Positions 46,980-60,000 of a stretch of DNA of 64,000 nt are shown here, one piece after another. Numbering within the stretch: the stretch's first letter is position 1; each line of letters starts with the position of its first letter. Source of the DNA: Pseudomonas sp. LS.1a (GTDB lineage Bacteria; Pseudomonadota; Gammaproteobacteria; Pseudomonadales; Pseudomonadaceae); contig NZ_CP092827.1 in the NCBI RefSeq assembly GCF_022533585.1, positions 3,946,001-4,010,000 of the forward strand. Reading direction: 5' to 3'. Position numbers and translations under genes: made by a program. The notes below the pieces were generated by a model. That model saw only the letters and a program-made list of their open reading frames with translations. It was not told where the DNA came from and made no database searches.

Positions 46980-47738
46980 ATGCGACTGACTGCACTGCTG
47001 CCCCTGTCCCTGGCCCTGCTGGCTGCCCCCAGCCTGCGGGCCGAAGAGTTGCCCAAGGCGATTCAACAACTGCAAGCCAAGGGCGCCGTGATCAAAGGCA
47101 GCTTCGACGCCCCCAACGGCCTGCGCGGGTATGCCGCCGAGTACCAGAATAACGGCCTGGCCCTGTACCTCACCCCTGACGGCAAGCATGTACTGGTCGG
47201 CAGCCTGTTCGACGAACAGGGCAAGGACCTCAGTGCCGAGCCGCTGAAAAAGCTGGTGTATGCGCCGATGAGCAAGGAAATCTGGGCGAAGATGGAGAAA
47301 ACCGCCTGGATCGCCGACGGCAAGGACGATGCACCGCGCAAGGTGTACCTGTTCAGCGACCCCAACTGCCCGTACTGCAACATGTTCTGGGAACAGGCGC
47401 GGCCGTGGGTGGAGTCGGGCAAGGTGCAGTTGCGCCATATCATGGTCGGCATCATCCGCGAGGACAGCCCGGGCAAGTCGGCGGCGCTGCTGGCGGCGAA
47501 AGACCCGGCCCAGGCACTGCACGAGCATGAAAAAGCAGGCAAGGCCAGCAAGTTGAAGGCACTGGAGCAGGTGCCAGAGGCGGTGCAGCAGAAGCTGGCG
47601 GCGAACATGGCGCTGATGGAAGAAATGGGCTTGCAGGCGACCCCGGCGATTTTCTATCAGGATGACCAGGGCAACCTGCAGAGCCAGCAAGGCGCACCAC
47701 GGCCGGAGTTGCTTGGGAAGATTCTCGGCAAGCGGTAG
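46980..47738 (+). CDS. dsbG: Periplasmic disulfide isomerase DsbG
   Basis: A 252-residue soluble periplasmic protein with a signal peptide (LTALLPLSLALLAAPSLRA) and a thioredoxin domain with DPNCPYCNMFW as active site. The N-terminal domain would dimerise it (family feature). DsbG protects single-cysteine sulfenic acids and isomerises disulfides. It ends the dsbDEG operon. Confidence 0.92.
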   Translation: MRLTALLPLSLALLAAPSLRAEELPKAIQQLQAKGAVIKGSFDAPNGLRGYAAEYQNNGLALYLTPDGKHVLVGSLFDEQGKDLSAEPLKKLVYAPMSKEIWAKMEKTAWIADGKDDAPRKVYLFSDPNCPYCNMFWEQARPWVESGKVQLRHIMVGIIREDSPGKSAALLAAKDPAQALHEHEKAGKASKLKALEQVPEAVQQKLAANMALMEEMGLQATPAIFYQDDQGNLQSQQGAPRPELLGKILGKR

Positions 47739-47769
47739 CGCATGTCGGGGGTTTTGCGGTGAGGCGTAG

Positions 47770-47986
47770 ATCGAGCGCCGCCCGCGCGGCGCATCGCGAG
47801 CAAGCTCGCTCCTACATTTGTTTCGGGCCAATAATTCCTGAGGCAGAGGCGCGCGGTCCCTTGGCGTCCATCACGCTATTGTGCCGAACAAACAAGGCGG
47901 TCGGGCGCGTTGGCACAGGCGTTACTGGCCCGAAACAAATGTAGGAGCGAGCTTGCTCGCGATGCGCCGCGCGGGCGGCGCTCGAT
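47770..47986. repeat. MITE-like dispersed repeat, copy B
   Basis: Perfect 61-bp inverted arms (47770-47830 and 47926-47986) surround a 95-bp core that is the reverse complement of the copy A core (27698-27956) with scattered substitutions. It fills the convergent gap between dsbG and pvdL and probably also terminates both transcripts. Confidence 0.9.
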
Positions 47987-48024
47987 TTCCGCCGCCCCGC
48001 AAAACTCAAGGCGAAACCCTAACC

Positions 48025-51000
48025 CTACAACCCCTCCAGCTCGGCCATCAGGTCACTGAGCCGGTCGACTTTGTCGTCATCCAGCGCACTGCCCTGCAGC
48101 CCCTGCACATATTCAGCCAGCTCCTCTACCGTGCTGCACTCGAACATCGCCCGTAGCGGCACGTTCAGTTGTAACTCCTTCTGCACCCGCGAGGCGATCT
48201 GCGTGGCCAGCAGCGAATGCCCGCCCAACTCGAAGAAGTTGTCGTGCACCCCTACCCGCTCGGCCTTCAGCACATCGGCCCAGATACCGGCCAACACCTC
48301 CTCCAGCTCGTTACGCGGCGCCTGGTAGGCCTGGCTGTGCTGGCCACCGATGTCGATGGCCGGCAGGGCCTTGCGGTCGAGCTTGCCGTTGGCGTTGTGC
48401 GGCAGGCTGTCGAACCAGCCCCAGTGCAGCGGCACCATGTACTCCGGCAACTCGGCACGCAGGCGCTGCTTGAGCTGCTCCAGCAACGCAGCATCGGCTG
48501 CAATGCCCTGATGCGCCACCAGGTAGCCCACCAGGTGCTTGCCATTGACGCCCTCTTGCACGCCAACGGCAGCATCGCGGATTTCCGCCTGCTCGTGCAG
48601 ACGGGCTTCGATCTCGCCCAGTTCGATGCGGTAGCCGCGAATCTTTACCTGGTGGTCGATGCGCCCGACATACTCCAGCACCCCGTCCGGACGCTGCCGC
48701 GCCAGGTCGCCGGTGCGGTACAGGCGTTCGCCCGGCGCACCATGAGGATGGGGGATGAATGCCAGCGCCGTACGCATCGGGTCGCCGACATAGCCACGGC
48801 CCACGCCGGTGCCAGCCACGCACAGCTCACCCACCGCCCCCAGCGGCACCAGCGTCTGGTCCTCGCCGAACAGGTACAGGCGGTTGTTGTCGGTCGGCGT
48901 GCCGATCGGCAGGTAGCTGCCACGGGTCGAGGCGGCATCTACGCGGAAGAACGCCACGTCATCGGAGCACTCCGCCGGGCCATAGGCGTTGACCAGGCCG
49001 ATCTGCGGGTAACGCTGCAGCCACTGCGCTGCCAGCTCCGGTGGCATGGCTTCGCCGGTCGGCAGCATCCAGCGCAACCCGTCGAGCGCCTGATGGTCGT
49101 TGGCCAGCATGCCCTGGATCAGCGACGGCACACTTTCCAGTACGGTGATGCCGGTAGCCTGCACATGCGTCAGCAGGCCCTGCGGGTCATGGGCGATGGC
49201 GTTCGGCACAATCTCCACTTTGGCGCCGAACAACGGCGCGGCAAGGAACTGCCACACGGAAATGTCGAAGCTCTGCGAGGCCGTCTGGGCGACCACGTCC
49301 TGCTCGCTGAGCGCCAGGTACGGCACCTTGCTCAGCTGGTTGTTGAGCATGCCGCGCTGCTCGACCATCACCCCCTTCGGCAGGCCGGTGGAGCCTGAGG
49401 TGTAGATCACATAAGCGAGGTTATCCGGCCCGCTGTGGATGCCTGGGTTGTGGCTGGCAACGGCACTGGCCTGGATGTCTTCCCAAACCAGCAGCTGCGG
49501 CCGTGTCGCCAGCTCCAGCTCATCCAGCAACAGCTGCCCTTGCTCAGCACAGGCTGCACTGCACACCAGCACCGGCGTGCCGCTGAGCTGGATGATGCTT
49601 TGCAGGCGCGCTGCCGGCAGGCCAGGGTCCAGCGGCAGGTAGCCAGCGCCAGCCTTGAAGCTGCCAACGATCATGCCCAGCAACGGCAACCCGCGTTCGG
49701 CCAGCAATGCCACCGGCTGATCCACGCGGACCCCGGAAGCCACCAGGGCATGGCCCAGGCGGTTGGCCGCCAGGTTCAGCCCGGCGTAGTCATAGGAGGC
49801 TTCCAGGCAACGGGCCACAGTACGCTGCGGATGCGCGGCCACTTGTGCTTCGAACTGCGCGATGTAGCTCTGCTCCAGCGGATAAGACCGTTCGGTACGG
49901 TTGCAGTCTTCCAGCAGGAAGCGCTGTTCTTCGGTGCCAAGCAACGGCAGTTCACCCACCTCCCCTTCAAAACCCTGCACCAGCGCCAGCAGCAGGCGCT
50001 TGAACTCGGCCAGCAGGCGCTCGACGGTCGGGTAGTCGAAGTAACGCTGGTCGAACGACAGGTGCAGGCCGAGGTCATCGCCCGGGTAGCACACTGCTGT
50101 CAGCGGGAAGTTGGTATGGGTACGGCCCGAGTCGGAACTGGCATTCAGGTGCTGGGCGTGGTCGAGCACGGTGGTTTCCACCGGCGCGTTCTCGAACACG
50201 AACAGGCTGTCGAACAGCGGCTGACCCTTGGGCAGCTCGCTGCATTCCTGGATCGCCACCAGCGGCAGGTATTCGTACTCGCGCAGCTCCATGTTGCGCT
50301 CCAGCAGGCCTTGCAACCACTGGCGCACACTGCAGCGCTCACCCGCCACCGGCAACTGCACGCGCAAGGCAATGCTGTTGATGAACAGGCCGACGGTACG
50401 CTGCATCTGCGGCATGCTCACCGGGCGCCCGGCCACGGTCACGCCAAAGATCACGTCGCGGTCGCCGCTGTAGCGCGCCAGCACCAGGGCCCAGGCCGCC
50501 TGGGCAAAGGTGTTGACGGTGAGCTGGTGGGCCTGGGCCAGTTCGCGCAGGCGCACGCCGTCGCTTACCGCCAGGCGGGTGTAGCAGTCACCGACGATCA
50601 TGCCGCTACCGGCATGGTCGTGGCGCAGCGGGCGGTCGCTGGGGAGGGTGGTGGCGCGTTCGAAGCCGGCCAGGTTGGCCTGCCACCAGGCGCGCGCGTC
50701 GTCCAGGCCCTGGCGTTGCAGCCAGCCGATGTAGTCGCGGTAGCGCGGTGGCACCGGCAGCTGGGCCTGACGGCCTTCGCCAAGGGCCTGGTAGACCTCG
50801 AAGAAGTCGTTCATCAACAACGAGCGGCACCAGGCGTCGATGAGGATGTGGTGGTTGCTCATCATGAACCAGTAGCGCTCGTCGGCCACACGCACCAGGC
50901 GCAGGTGGAACGGCGCCTCGCTGAGCAGGGCGAAACCCGCCTCGCGTTCCTGCTTGTGCAAGGCCTGCAGGCGCTGCTCCTGGGCGTCGTCATCGAGGCC

Positions 51001-54000
51001 GCGCCAGTCCTGGTAGTCCACCGGTGTGTTGCCCGGCTTGTGGATGATCTGCAGCATCGCCTCGCCGGTATTCCAGCTGAACGATGCACGTAGCGCTTCG
51101 TGGCGCGCCACTACCGCCTGCCAGGCCTGGGCGAAGCGCTCGGGGTCGAGCGCGCTGTTGATGCGGTAGCGGTCCTGCATGTAATAGAGGCCGGTGCCCG
51201 GCTCCAGCAGGGTGTGCAACAGCATGCCCTCCTGCATCGGCGTCAGCGGGTAGACGTCCTCGATCTGCGCAGCCGGTACCGGCAGCGCGTCGATCTGCGC
51301 CTGGGTCAGGTGTGCCAGCGGGAAGTCCGACGGCGTGAAGCTGCCGTTGCCATCCGCCAGGCAATGCTCGACCAGTGCCAGCAGCTCCTGGCGATAAGCC
51401 TCGGCCAGGCGGGCGATGGTCCGCTCGTCATAGCGCTCGGTGCTGAAGGTCCAACGCAGTTGCAGGGCACCGCCATACACCTGGCCATCGACACTCAGCC
51501 AGTTGGGCAGCGGTGCATCGAGGTCATGGGCCAGGCCGGCCGGGGCGTCCATTGGCTGGAACAGAGCAGAGCTGTCGAACTGCTGGTCGAACTGACCCAG
51601 GTAGTTGAAAGTGATACGCGCCTGCGGCAAGGCCGCCATCTGCTCGCGCCCGGCCTCATCCGCCAGGTAGCGCAACACACCGTAACCCAGCCCTTTGTGC
51701 GGCACCTGGCGCAGCTGCTCCTTGATGCGCTTGATCGAACCGGCCCGCGCCGCGTCGTCCTCGCCTGGCAGCGGGCGCAGGCTCAGTGGATAAGCGTTGG
51801 TGAACCAACCGACGCTGCGGGTCAGGTCCATGTCTTCGAACAGCCCGTCGCGACCATGGCCTTCAAGCTGTACCAGCACTTCTTCGTCGCCGCTCCAGCG
51901 GCACAGGGCACGTGCCAGCGCGGTCAGCAGCAGGTCATTGACCTGGGTGTGATAGGCCGCCGGGGCCTGTTGCAGCAACTGCCGGGTCTGCACCACATCC
52001 AGGCCGATGGCCAGGGTACGGGCGTGACGGTGCAGGTTGCCGCCCTGCGGGTGATCGCATGGCAGTTCGCGGCGCACGCTGCCCAACTGGCCTTGCCACC
52101 AGCCCAGCTCGTCACGCAGCGAATCGCTACCGGCGTAGCTGGCCAGGCGTGCGGCCCAGTCGCCCATGGCATGGGTCTTGGCCGCCAGCGGCTGGCCACG
52201 GTACAGCGCCTGCAGGTCTTCCAGCAGCACGCGCCACGACACGCCATCGACCACCAGGTGATGGATCGCCAGCAACAGGCGCTGGCTGCCCTGCCCGTCC
52301 TTTACCAGCAAGGCGCGCAACAGTGGGCCCTGCTGCAGGTCGAGGCTGCGTTGCAGGTCGGTATACAGCGGTTGGCAATCGGCGAAGTCGGCAACCGTGG
52401 CTGTCCATAGCAATTGCCCGGTGCCAGGCTGGGCATATTCGGCCTGCCAACGGCCCTGGGCCTGGCTGAAGCGCAGACGCAGGCTGTCGTGGTGCTGCAC
52501 CAGGGCGGCCAAGGCGTGCTCCAGTAACCCTTCATCCAGCGGCTCGCGCGCCTCCAGCAGAACGGCCTGGTTCCAGTGCTGCGGCTGTGGCACTTCACTG
52601 TCGAAGAACCAGTGCTGGATCGGCGTGAGGCCGGTCTGGCCCTGGCGCTGGCCCTGTTCGATGCTGCTGGCGGCTTCGCTGTGCCGAACGATGGCCGCCA
52701 GGGTCTGGATGGTCTGATGCTGGAACAGGTCGCGCGGGGTGAACTGCAAACCGGCCTGACGGGCCCGGCTGACCACCTGGATCGACAGGATCGAGTCGCC
52801 GCCCAGCTCGAAGAAGTTGTCCTGCACGCCAACCCGGGCAACGTTGAGCACGTCGCACCAGATCTGCGCCAATTGCGCTTCTACCGGGCTGCCGGGCGCC
52901 TGGTACTGCTGGCGAGCCTGCTCCAGGTCCGGCAGCGGCAGCGCACGGCGGTCGAGCTTGCCGTTGCCCATCAGCGGCAGGCTGTCGAGCAGCACCAGGT
53001 GCGCTGGCACCATGTAGTCCGGCAGATGCTGGCGGGCATCGGCCTTCACCGCGTCGCGCAGCAGGCCCTGGGTCTCGCTGTCGGCAGCGGCCTGCTTGCA
53101 CACCAGGTAGCCCACCAACTGCTTGCCGCCCGGCAGGTCGAGGGCCAGCACCACGGCCTCGTCGATATCGGCATGCGCCTGCAGGCGGCTTTCGATCTCG
53201 CCCAGTTCGATGCGGAAACCGCGAATCTTCACCTGCTGGTCGGCGCGGCCGACGTACTCGACCAGGCCATCGCTGCCCAGGCGCACCAGGTCACCGGTGC
53301 GGTACAGGCGCCCGCCTTCGCTGCTGAACGGGTCGGCGACGAAGCGCTCGGCGCTGAGGCCCGGGCGGTCGTGGTACCCCTGGGCCAGGCCGGCACCGCC
53401 GACATACAGCTCGCCAATACCGCCTTGTGGCAACAGGGCAAGGTCCTCGTCAAGGATGTAGGCCGTGCGGCTACCGATGACGCGGCCGATCGGTACGCTG
53501 CCAAGCTCCGCTGGCAGTGTCTGTGGTGCCAGGCAGGCCAGCGGCATGACCACGGTTTCGGTCGGCCCGTAGGCGTTGAAGAACTGCTGCGGCGCGAAGG
53601 CCTGGCGGATGCGCTGCAGGTGTTCGCCGGTCAGCGCTTCACCACCGGTAATCACCAGGCGCACGGGCAACTGCTCGCCCTGCCCGGCCAGGTACTGCGC
53701 CAACTGGCTACCGTAGCTGGGCGTGAAGCCGAGGATGCTCACCTGCTGCTCGTGCACCAGCTGACAGATGTCTTCGGCACCCCACTGCCCCTGGGCACGC
53801 AACACCACGCGGGCGCCACACAGCAGCGGCACCCACAGGCGTTCGCTGGCGGCATCGAAATTGATCGAATAGAAGTGCAGCTCGCAGTCATCGCTGCGCA
53901 TGCCGAACGCCGCGATCACCGCCTGGCAATGCATGGCGAACTCGCCGTGGCTGACTACCACGCCCTTGGGCTTGCCGGTGGAGCCGGAGGTGTAGATCAG

Positions 54001-57000
54001 GTAGGCCTGGTGCTGCGGCAGGTTGTGGTTGTCCAGCGGCGCATCGCTGTAGGCCGACAGGCTGGCGCTGTCGTCCTCCAGGCTCCAGCGCGTCACGCCT
54101 TCGGGCAGCTCGCCCAGGGTTTGCAGCAGCGCGCGCTGGCTCAGCAGCAGGCCGATGCGGCTGTCTTCAATCATGTAGCGCAGGCGGTCGAGCGGGTACT
54201 CGGGGTCGAGCGGCACGTAGGCGCCACCGGCCTTGAGGATGGCCAGCAGGCCGACGACCATTTCCAGCGAGCGCTCCAGCGCCAGGCCCACGCGCACCTG
54301 CGGGCCGACGCCGCGCTCGCGCAGGGCGCGGGCCAGGCGGTTGGCCTGCTGGTCGAGTTCGGCATAGGTCATGTGCTGGCCGGCGAAGGTCAACGCACCT
54401 GCATGCGGCGTGCGCGCAGCCTGGGCGGCGAACAGGCCGTGCAGGGTCTGGCCGAGGTCGAGGTCCTGCTCGCCCTGCAACTGGCCCGCCAGCACCTGCT
54501 GCTCGGCGCTACTCAGCATCGGCAGCTCACACAGGCGCTGCTGCGGGTTGTCGAGCAGGCCGGCCAGCAGTTGCTGCCAGTGCTCGGCCATGCGTGCAAT
54601 GCGTGGTTCGTCGAACAGGTCACGGCTGTAGGTCAGGCAGCAACCCAGGCGGCCGTCGAGGTCGGTCACCTCCAGGTACAGGTCGAACTTGGTGGCGCTG
54701 GCGTCGTTGACCAGGTAGTCCACCTGCATGCCAGCAAGCTGGCGGCTTTGCTGGAAGGCCCAGCGCTGCACGTTGCACATCACCTGGAACAGCGGGTTGT
54801 AGGCGCTGCTGCGCGGTGGCTGCAGGGCTTCCACCAGCTGGTCGAACGGCAGGTCCTGGTGCGACTGGCCTTCGATGGCAACCTGGCGCATCTGCTCCAG
54901 CAACTGTGCGGCGGTCATCTGGCCGTCCAGCTCGCAACGCAGCACCTGGGTGTTGAGGAACGCGCCGATCAGCCCTTCGCTTTCCGGGCGGATGCGGTTG
55001 GCCACCGGCGCGCCAATGCGCAGGTCACGCTGGCCGCTGTAGCGGTGCAACAAGGCGGCCAGGGTGGCTGCCATGGTCATGAACAGGGTCAGGCCACGCT
55101 GGCTGTTGAAGGCATGTACGCGGGCAACCAGCGCCGGGTCGAGCTCGAAACGGTACAGCTCGCCACGGTGGCTCTGCACGGCCGGGCGCGGGCGGTCGGC
55201 AGGCAACGCCAGCACCGGGTGTTCGTCGCCCAGGCGATCCTTCCAGTAGGCCAGCTGGCGGGCGCCCTCGCCGCTCTCCAGCCATTGCCGTTGCCAAACG
55301 CTGTAGTCCAGGTACTGCACCGGCAGCGGCGCCAGCGGCGATTCGCGGTCATCGACGAAGGCCTCGTACAGCTCGCCCAGTTCGCGGGCGAAGATGTCCA
55401 TGGCCCAGCCTTCGGTGACGATGTGGTGCAGGGTCAGTACGAAGAAGTGCTCACGCTCTTCGGCTTTGACCAGGCATGCGCGCAGCAGCGGGCCGCGCTC
55501 CAGATCGAACGGCTGGTGCGCCTGGTCGTCGGCCAGTTGTTGCAGGCGTTGTTGGCGGGCATCGGCGGGCAAGGCGCTGAAGTCCTGCCAGTCGAGGTGC
55601 AGGCTGCTGTCTTCGGCCACGCACTGGTACGGCACGCCATCGATGCCGGGGAAGGTGGTGCGCAGGGTTTCGTGGCGCACCACCAGCGCCTGCAGCGCAC
55701 GCTCGAAGGCATCCACATGCAGGGCGCCGCGCAGGCGTGCCATGCCGCCGACGTTGTACGCCGGGCTGTCCGGCTCCATTTGCCAGAGGAACCACATGCG
55801 CTGCTGAGAATACGACAGCGGCACCGCCTGACGGCGGTCGACACGGGCGATTGCGCCTTGCAGGTTGTGCTCACCGGCAGCGCGGACACGCGCGATCTCG
55901 GCACAGAAGGCGCCCAGCTCGCTGGCGTCGAACAGGGCCTTGAGCGGTAGCTCGACATCGCAGGCCTGACGCGTGCGCGAAACAATTTGAGTGGCCAGCA
56001 GCGAATGGCCGCCGAGGGCGAAGAAGTCATCCTGCAGGCCGATGCACGGCAGGTTCAGCACCTCGCGCCAGATGGCGGCAACCTGCTGCTGCAGCTCGGT
56101 TTGTGGCTCGACGTGCGCACGCTGCTGCCACACCGGGGCCGGCAATGCCTTGCGCTCGACCTTGCCGCTGGGGCCCAGCGGCATCTGCGCCAGCGGGATG
56201 AGTTGTGCCGGCACCATGTAAGCCGGTAGTTGTTCAGCCAGCACCGTCAGCAATGCATCAGGCTGGGCGCTGCCGGTGTAGTAACCGACCAGTTGTGCGC
56301 CGACGGCATCCTTGTGGATCAGCACCAGCGCCTGTTCGACCCCCGCTTGCGCCAGCAGGCAGGCCTGGACTTCCTCGGGCTCGACCCGGAAGCCACGCAC
56401 CTTGACCTGCTGGTCGAGGCGGCCAAGGTACTCCAGCGCCTCGGTCTGCACCTGCCAGCGGGCGCGGTCGCCACTGCGGTACAGGCGTTCGCCATGGCCG
56501 TCGGCCCGGGGCACGAAGCGCTCGGCGGTGAGGCCCGGGCGGCCCAGGTAGCCACGGGCCAGGCCTGCACCGCCAAGGTACAGCTCGCCCGGTACACCAG
56601 GGGCCGTCAGTTCCAGCTCGTCGTCCAGCACGCGGCACAGCACATTGCCCAGCGGGCGGCCGATCGGCGAGTGCTCGCCATCGCTAGCCTGGCAATGCCA
56701 GTGGGTGACGTTGATGGCGGTTTCGGTCGGGCCATAGCGGTTGTGCAGTTGCACCTGTGGCAGCGCCTGTAGCACCCGGTCACGCAGCGCGACGGACAGC
56801 GCTTCACCACCGGAGAACAGCCGGCGCAGGCTGCTGCAGGCACCCGCCTGCGGCTCCTGGATGAATACCTGCAACAGCGGCGGCACGAAGTGCAGCGTGG
56901 TCACGCCATGGGTTTGCACCAACGCGGCGATGCGCTGCGGGTCACGGTGCTCGCCGGGGCCGGCAAGCACCAGCTTGCAACCGGTCACCAGCGGCCAGAA

Positions 57001-60000
57001 GCATTCCCACACCGAAACGTCGAAGCTGATCGGCGCCTTCTGCATCAGCACGTCACTGTCGTCCAGCGCATAGCTGGCCTGCATCCACTGCAGGCGCTCG
57101 GCCAGTGCTGCATGGGTATTGCCCACGCCTTTTGGCTGGCCAGTGGTGCCGGAGGTATAGATCACGTAGGCCAGGTTGTCGCCATGCAGGTGCAGGCCAG
57201 GCGCATGGGTAGGCCAGCTGTCCAGGTGCAACTGGTCGAGGGCAATGGCGCTGACGCCCTCGACCTGTGGCAGCCTGCCCAGCAGGCTGCTGTGGCTCAG
57301 CAGCAGGCCAGCGTTGCAGTCGCCGAGCATGTAGGCCAGGCGCTCGGCCGGGTAATCGACGTCCAGCGGCACATAGGCGCCACCGGCCTTGAGAATGCCC
57401 AGCAGGCCGACCAGCAGCTGCGGCGAACGCTCTACGGCGATGGCCACGCAGGTGTCGGGGCCGACGCCTTTGTCACGCAGGTAGTGGGCCAGACGGTTGG
57501 CTTGCTGGTGCAGCTCGGCGTACTCCAGGCTGCCACCGTCCCACACCAGGGCGGTGCGCTGCGGGGTCAGGCGTGCCTGTTCATTGAGCTGCTCGACCAG
57601 CAGACGCTGCGGTGCTGCTACCGGTGCCTGGCCCCAGCTCAGCAGTTGCGCGCGGCCAGGCTCGTCGAGCAATTGCACCTCGCCCAGCGCCCGCTGCGGC
57701 TCGGCGCACACCTGCTCCAGCAGGGCCAGCAGGTGCTGGGCCAGACGCTGGACGGTGCTGGCGTCGAACAGTTCTGCGGCATAGTCGAAAGCCAGGCTCA
57801 GGCGGCCCTGGTGGTCTTCCTCACTGTGCAACTGCAAGTCGAACTTGGCTTCGCGACTGTGCCACGGCAGTTCTTCGGCCAGCAGGCCCGGCAGGCGGCG
57901 CAGGGCAGACAGGTCACGTTGCTGGTGGTTGAACATGACCTGGAACAGGCCTTGCTCGCGTGCCTCGGGCAAGGCGTCGACCAGTTGCTCGAACGGCAGG
58001 TCCTGGTTGGCTTGGGCGTCCAGGGTGGCCTGGCGCACCTGGGCCAGTAACTGATCGAACGGCAGGCGGCCATCGAGTTGCGCGCGCAGCACCTGGGTAT
58101 TGATGAAGAAGCCGACCATACCTTGGGTTTCCAGGCGCGGGCGGTTGGCGTTGGGCACGCCGACGCGGATATCGGCCTGGCCACTGTAGCGGTGCAGTAG
58201 CGCCTGCCAGCCGGCCAGCAGCACCATGAACAGGCTGGCCTGCTGTTCGCGGGCCAGGCCCTTGAGCGCCTCGGTGAGCCTGGCCGGTACCTTGAGGCTG
58301 AAGCGGGCGGCACGGTGGTCGCGCTGGCTGGCGCGTGGATGGTCGGTGCACAGGTCGAGCACCGGTAGTTCATCTCCCAGGCGCACCTGCCAGTACTGCA
58401 ACTGACGCTCGGCTTCGCCTGCGGCCAGCCACTGTCGCTGCCAGGTGCCGTAGTCGGCGTAACCCAGGGTCAGCGCTGCCAGGTTGGCCTCAAGGCCTTG
58501 GCAACGGGCGGCGTACAGTTTGGCGAATTCGTCGAGCAGGATGTTCAGCGACCAGCCATCGGCGACGATATGGTGCAGGGTCACCCATAGCTGATGGTGT
58601 TCATCGTCAAGGCGCGCCAGGGTCACCCGCAGCAATGGCCCATGGGTCAGGTCGAACGGCTGGCGGGCCTCGGTTTCCCGCTGGGCGGCGACCTGTTCGG
58701 CGGCCTGGCCTTCGAGGTCCAGGCGGCGAAGGTTGAACGCCTGTTGCGGCAGGATGCGCTGCAGGGCCTGGCCGTTCTCTTCGGCAAACAGGGTACGCAG
58801 TGATTCGTGGCGCGCCACCAGCGCCTTGAAGGCCGCTTCCAGGGCACTTTCGTCCAGCTCACCGCGCAACTGCAGGCCGGCCGGAATGTTATAGGCGGCC
58901 GACTGCGGGTCCAACTGCCATAGCAGCCACAGGCGGTTTTGCGCCAGCGACTGGGGCAGCGCCTGGGTGCGCTCCAGGGTGGCGATGGCCCCGACCCGGC
59001 CACCGCCTTCGGCGATGATCGCGGCCACGGCCTTGGCGTAATCAGCCAGTACCGGCGCCTCGAACAGGGTGCGCAGGCCCAGGTTGATGCCCAGTTCATC
59101 GGCCAGGCGTGCGGTGGCGTGGGTGGCGGCGATGGAGTTGCCGCCCAGCAACAGGAAGTGGTCGTCTGCTGCCACCGCCTCGACCTTGAGGATGTCGCGC
59201 CACACAGCGGCGATGCGTGCCTGTAGTTCATCGCCGGCTGCCCCCGTGGCAACGGGCTCGCCCACTTCAGGGAAGCGGGCATAGCAGTCCAGGCTGCCAT
59301 CGTCCATGCGCAAGCGGCAGGCCGAACGCTGCAGCTTGCCGCTGGAGGTCTTGGGCAGCGCGCCCGGGTTCAGCAACAGGACCACGGCCGGGGCCTGGCG
59401 GCAGGCGTCGGCGATCACCTGGCGCAGGGTCTTGATCAGGTCCTGGGGTTTGATCGCCTTCTGCACGTTGCGGCTGACTTCCACCGCCACGCCGATGCCC
59501 TCCTCGCCTTGCTGCTCTACGGCGAACACCGCCACCCGGCCTTTGCGCAGCACATCCACTTCGCGCTCGAGGGTTTTTTCCAGGTCCTGCGGGTACAGGT
59601 TCTGCCCACGCACGATCAGCATGTCTTTCAGGCGCCCGGTGACGAACACTTCGCCTTCGCGCATGAAACCCAGGTCACCGGTACGCAGCCAGGTCTGGCC
59701 GTCCATCTCGACGAAGGTGCGGGCGCTGGCCTCTGGGTTGCGCCAGTAGCCCAGGGCGATGCTCGGGCCGCCGGCCCAGATCTCGCCCACCTGGTTGTCG
59801 CCCAGCACCTGCAGGCGTTGTGGTTCGACAATGCGCACGGCATGCCCGGGCTGCGGGTAGCCACAGCTCATCAGCACACTGCCCTTGCCAGGTTCTGCAC
59901 GGTTGGCGGCGAAGGCTTCGGCGTCCAGCTCCAATTCAGCGATGCCCTGGCCACGGCGGCTGCCGCTGACGAACAGGGTCGCCTCGGCCAGGCCGTAGCT

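Noticed and set aside
47759..48009. Small proteins of about 60 residues in the gap after dsbG
   Set aside because: They are translations of the arms and core of the MITE-like repeat and occur also at copy A; this fits a repeat misread as a gene.
52576..55950. A 1124-codon plus-strand open frame inside pvdL
   Set aside because: Antisense to the second and third modules of PvdL, whose catalytic motifs are all on the minus strand.
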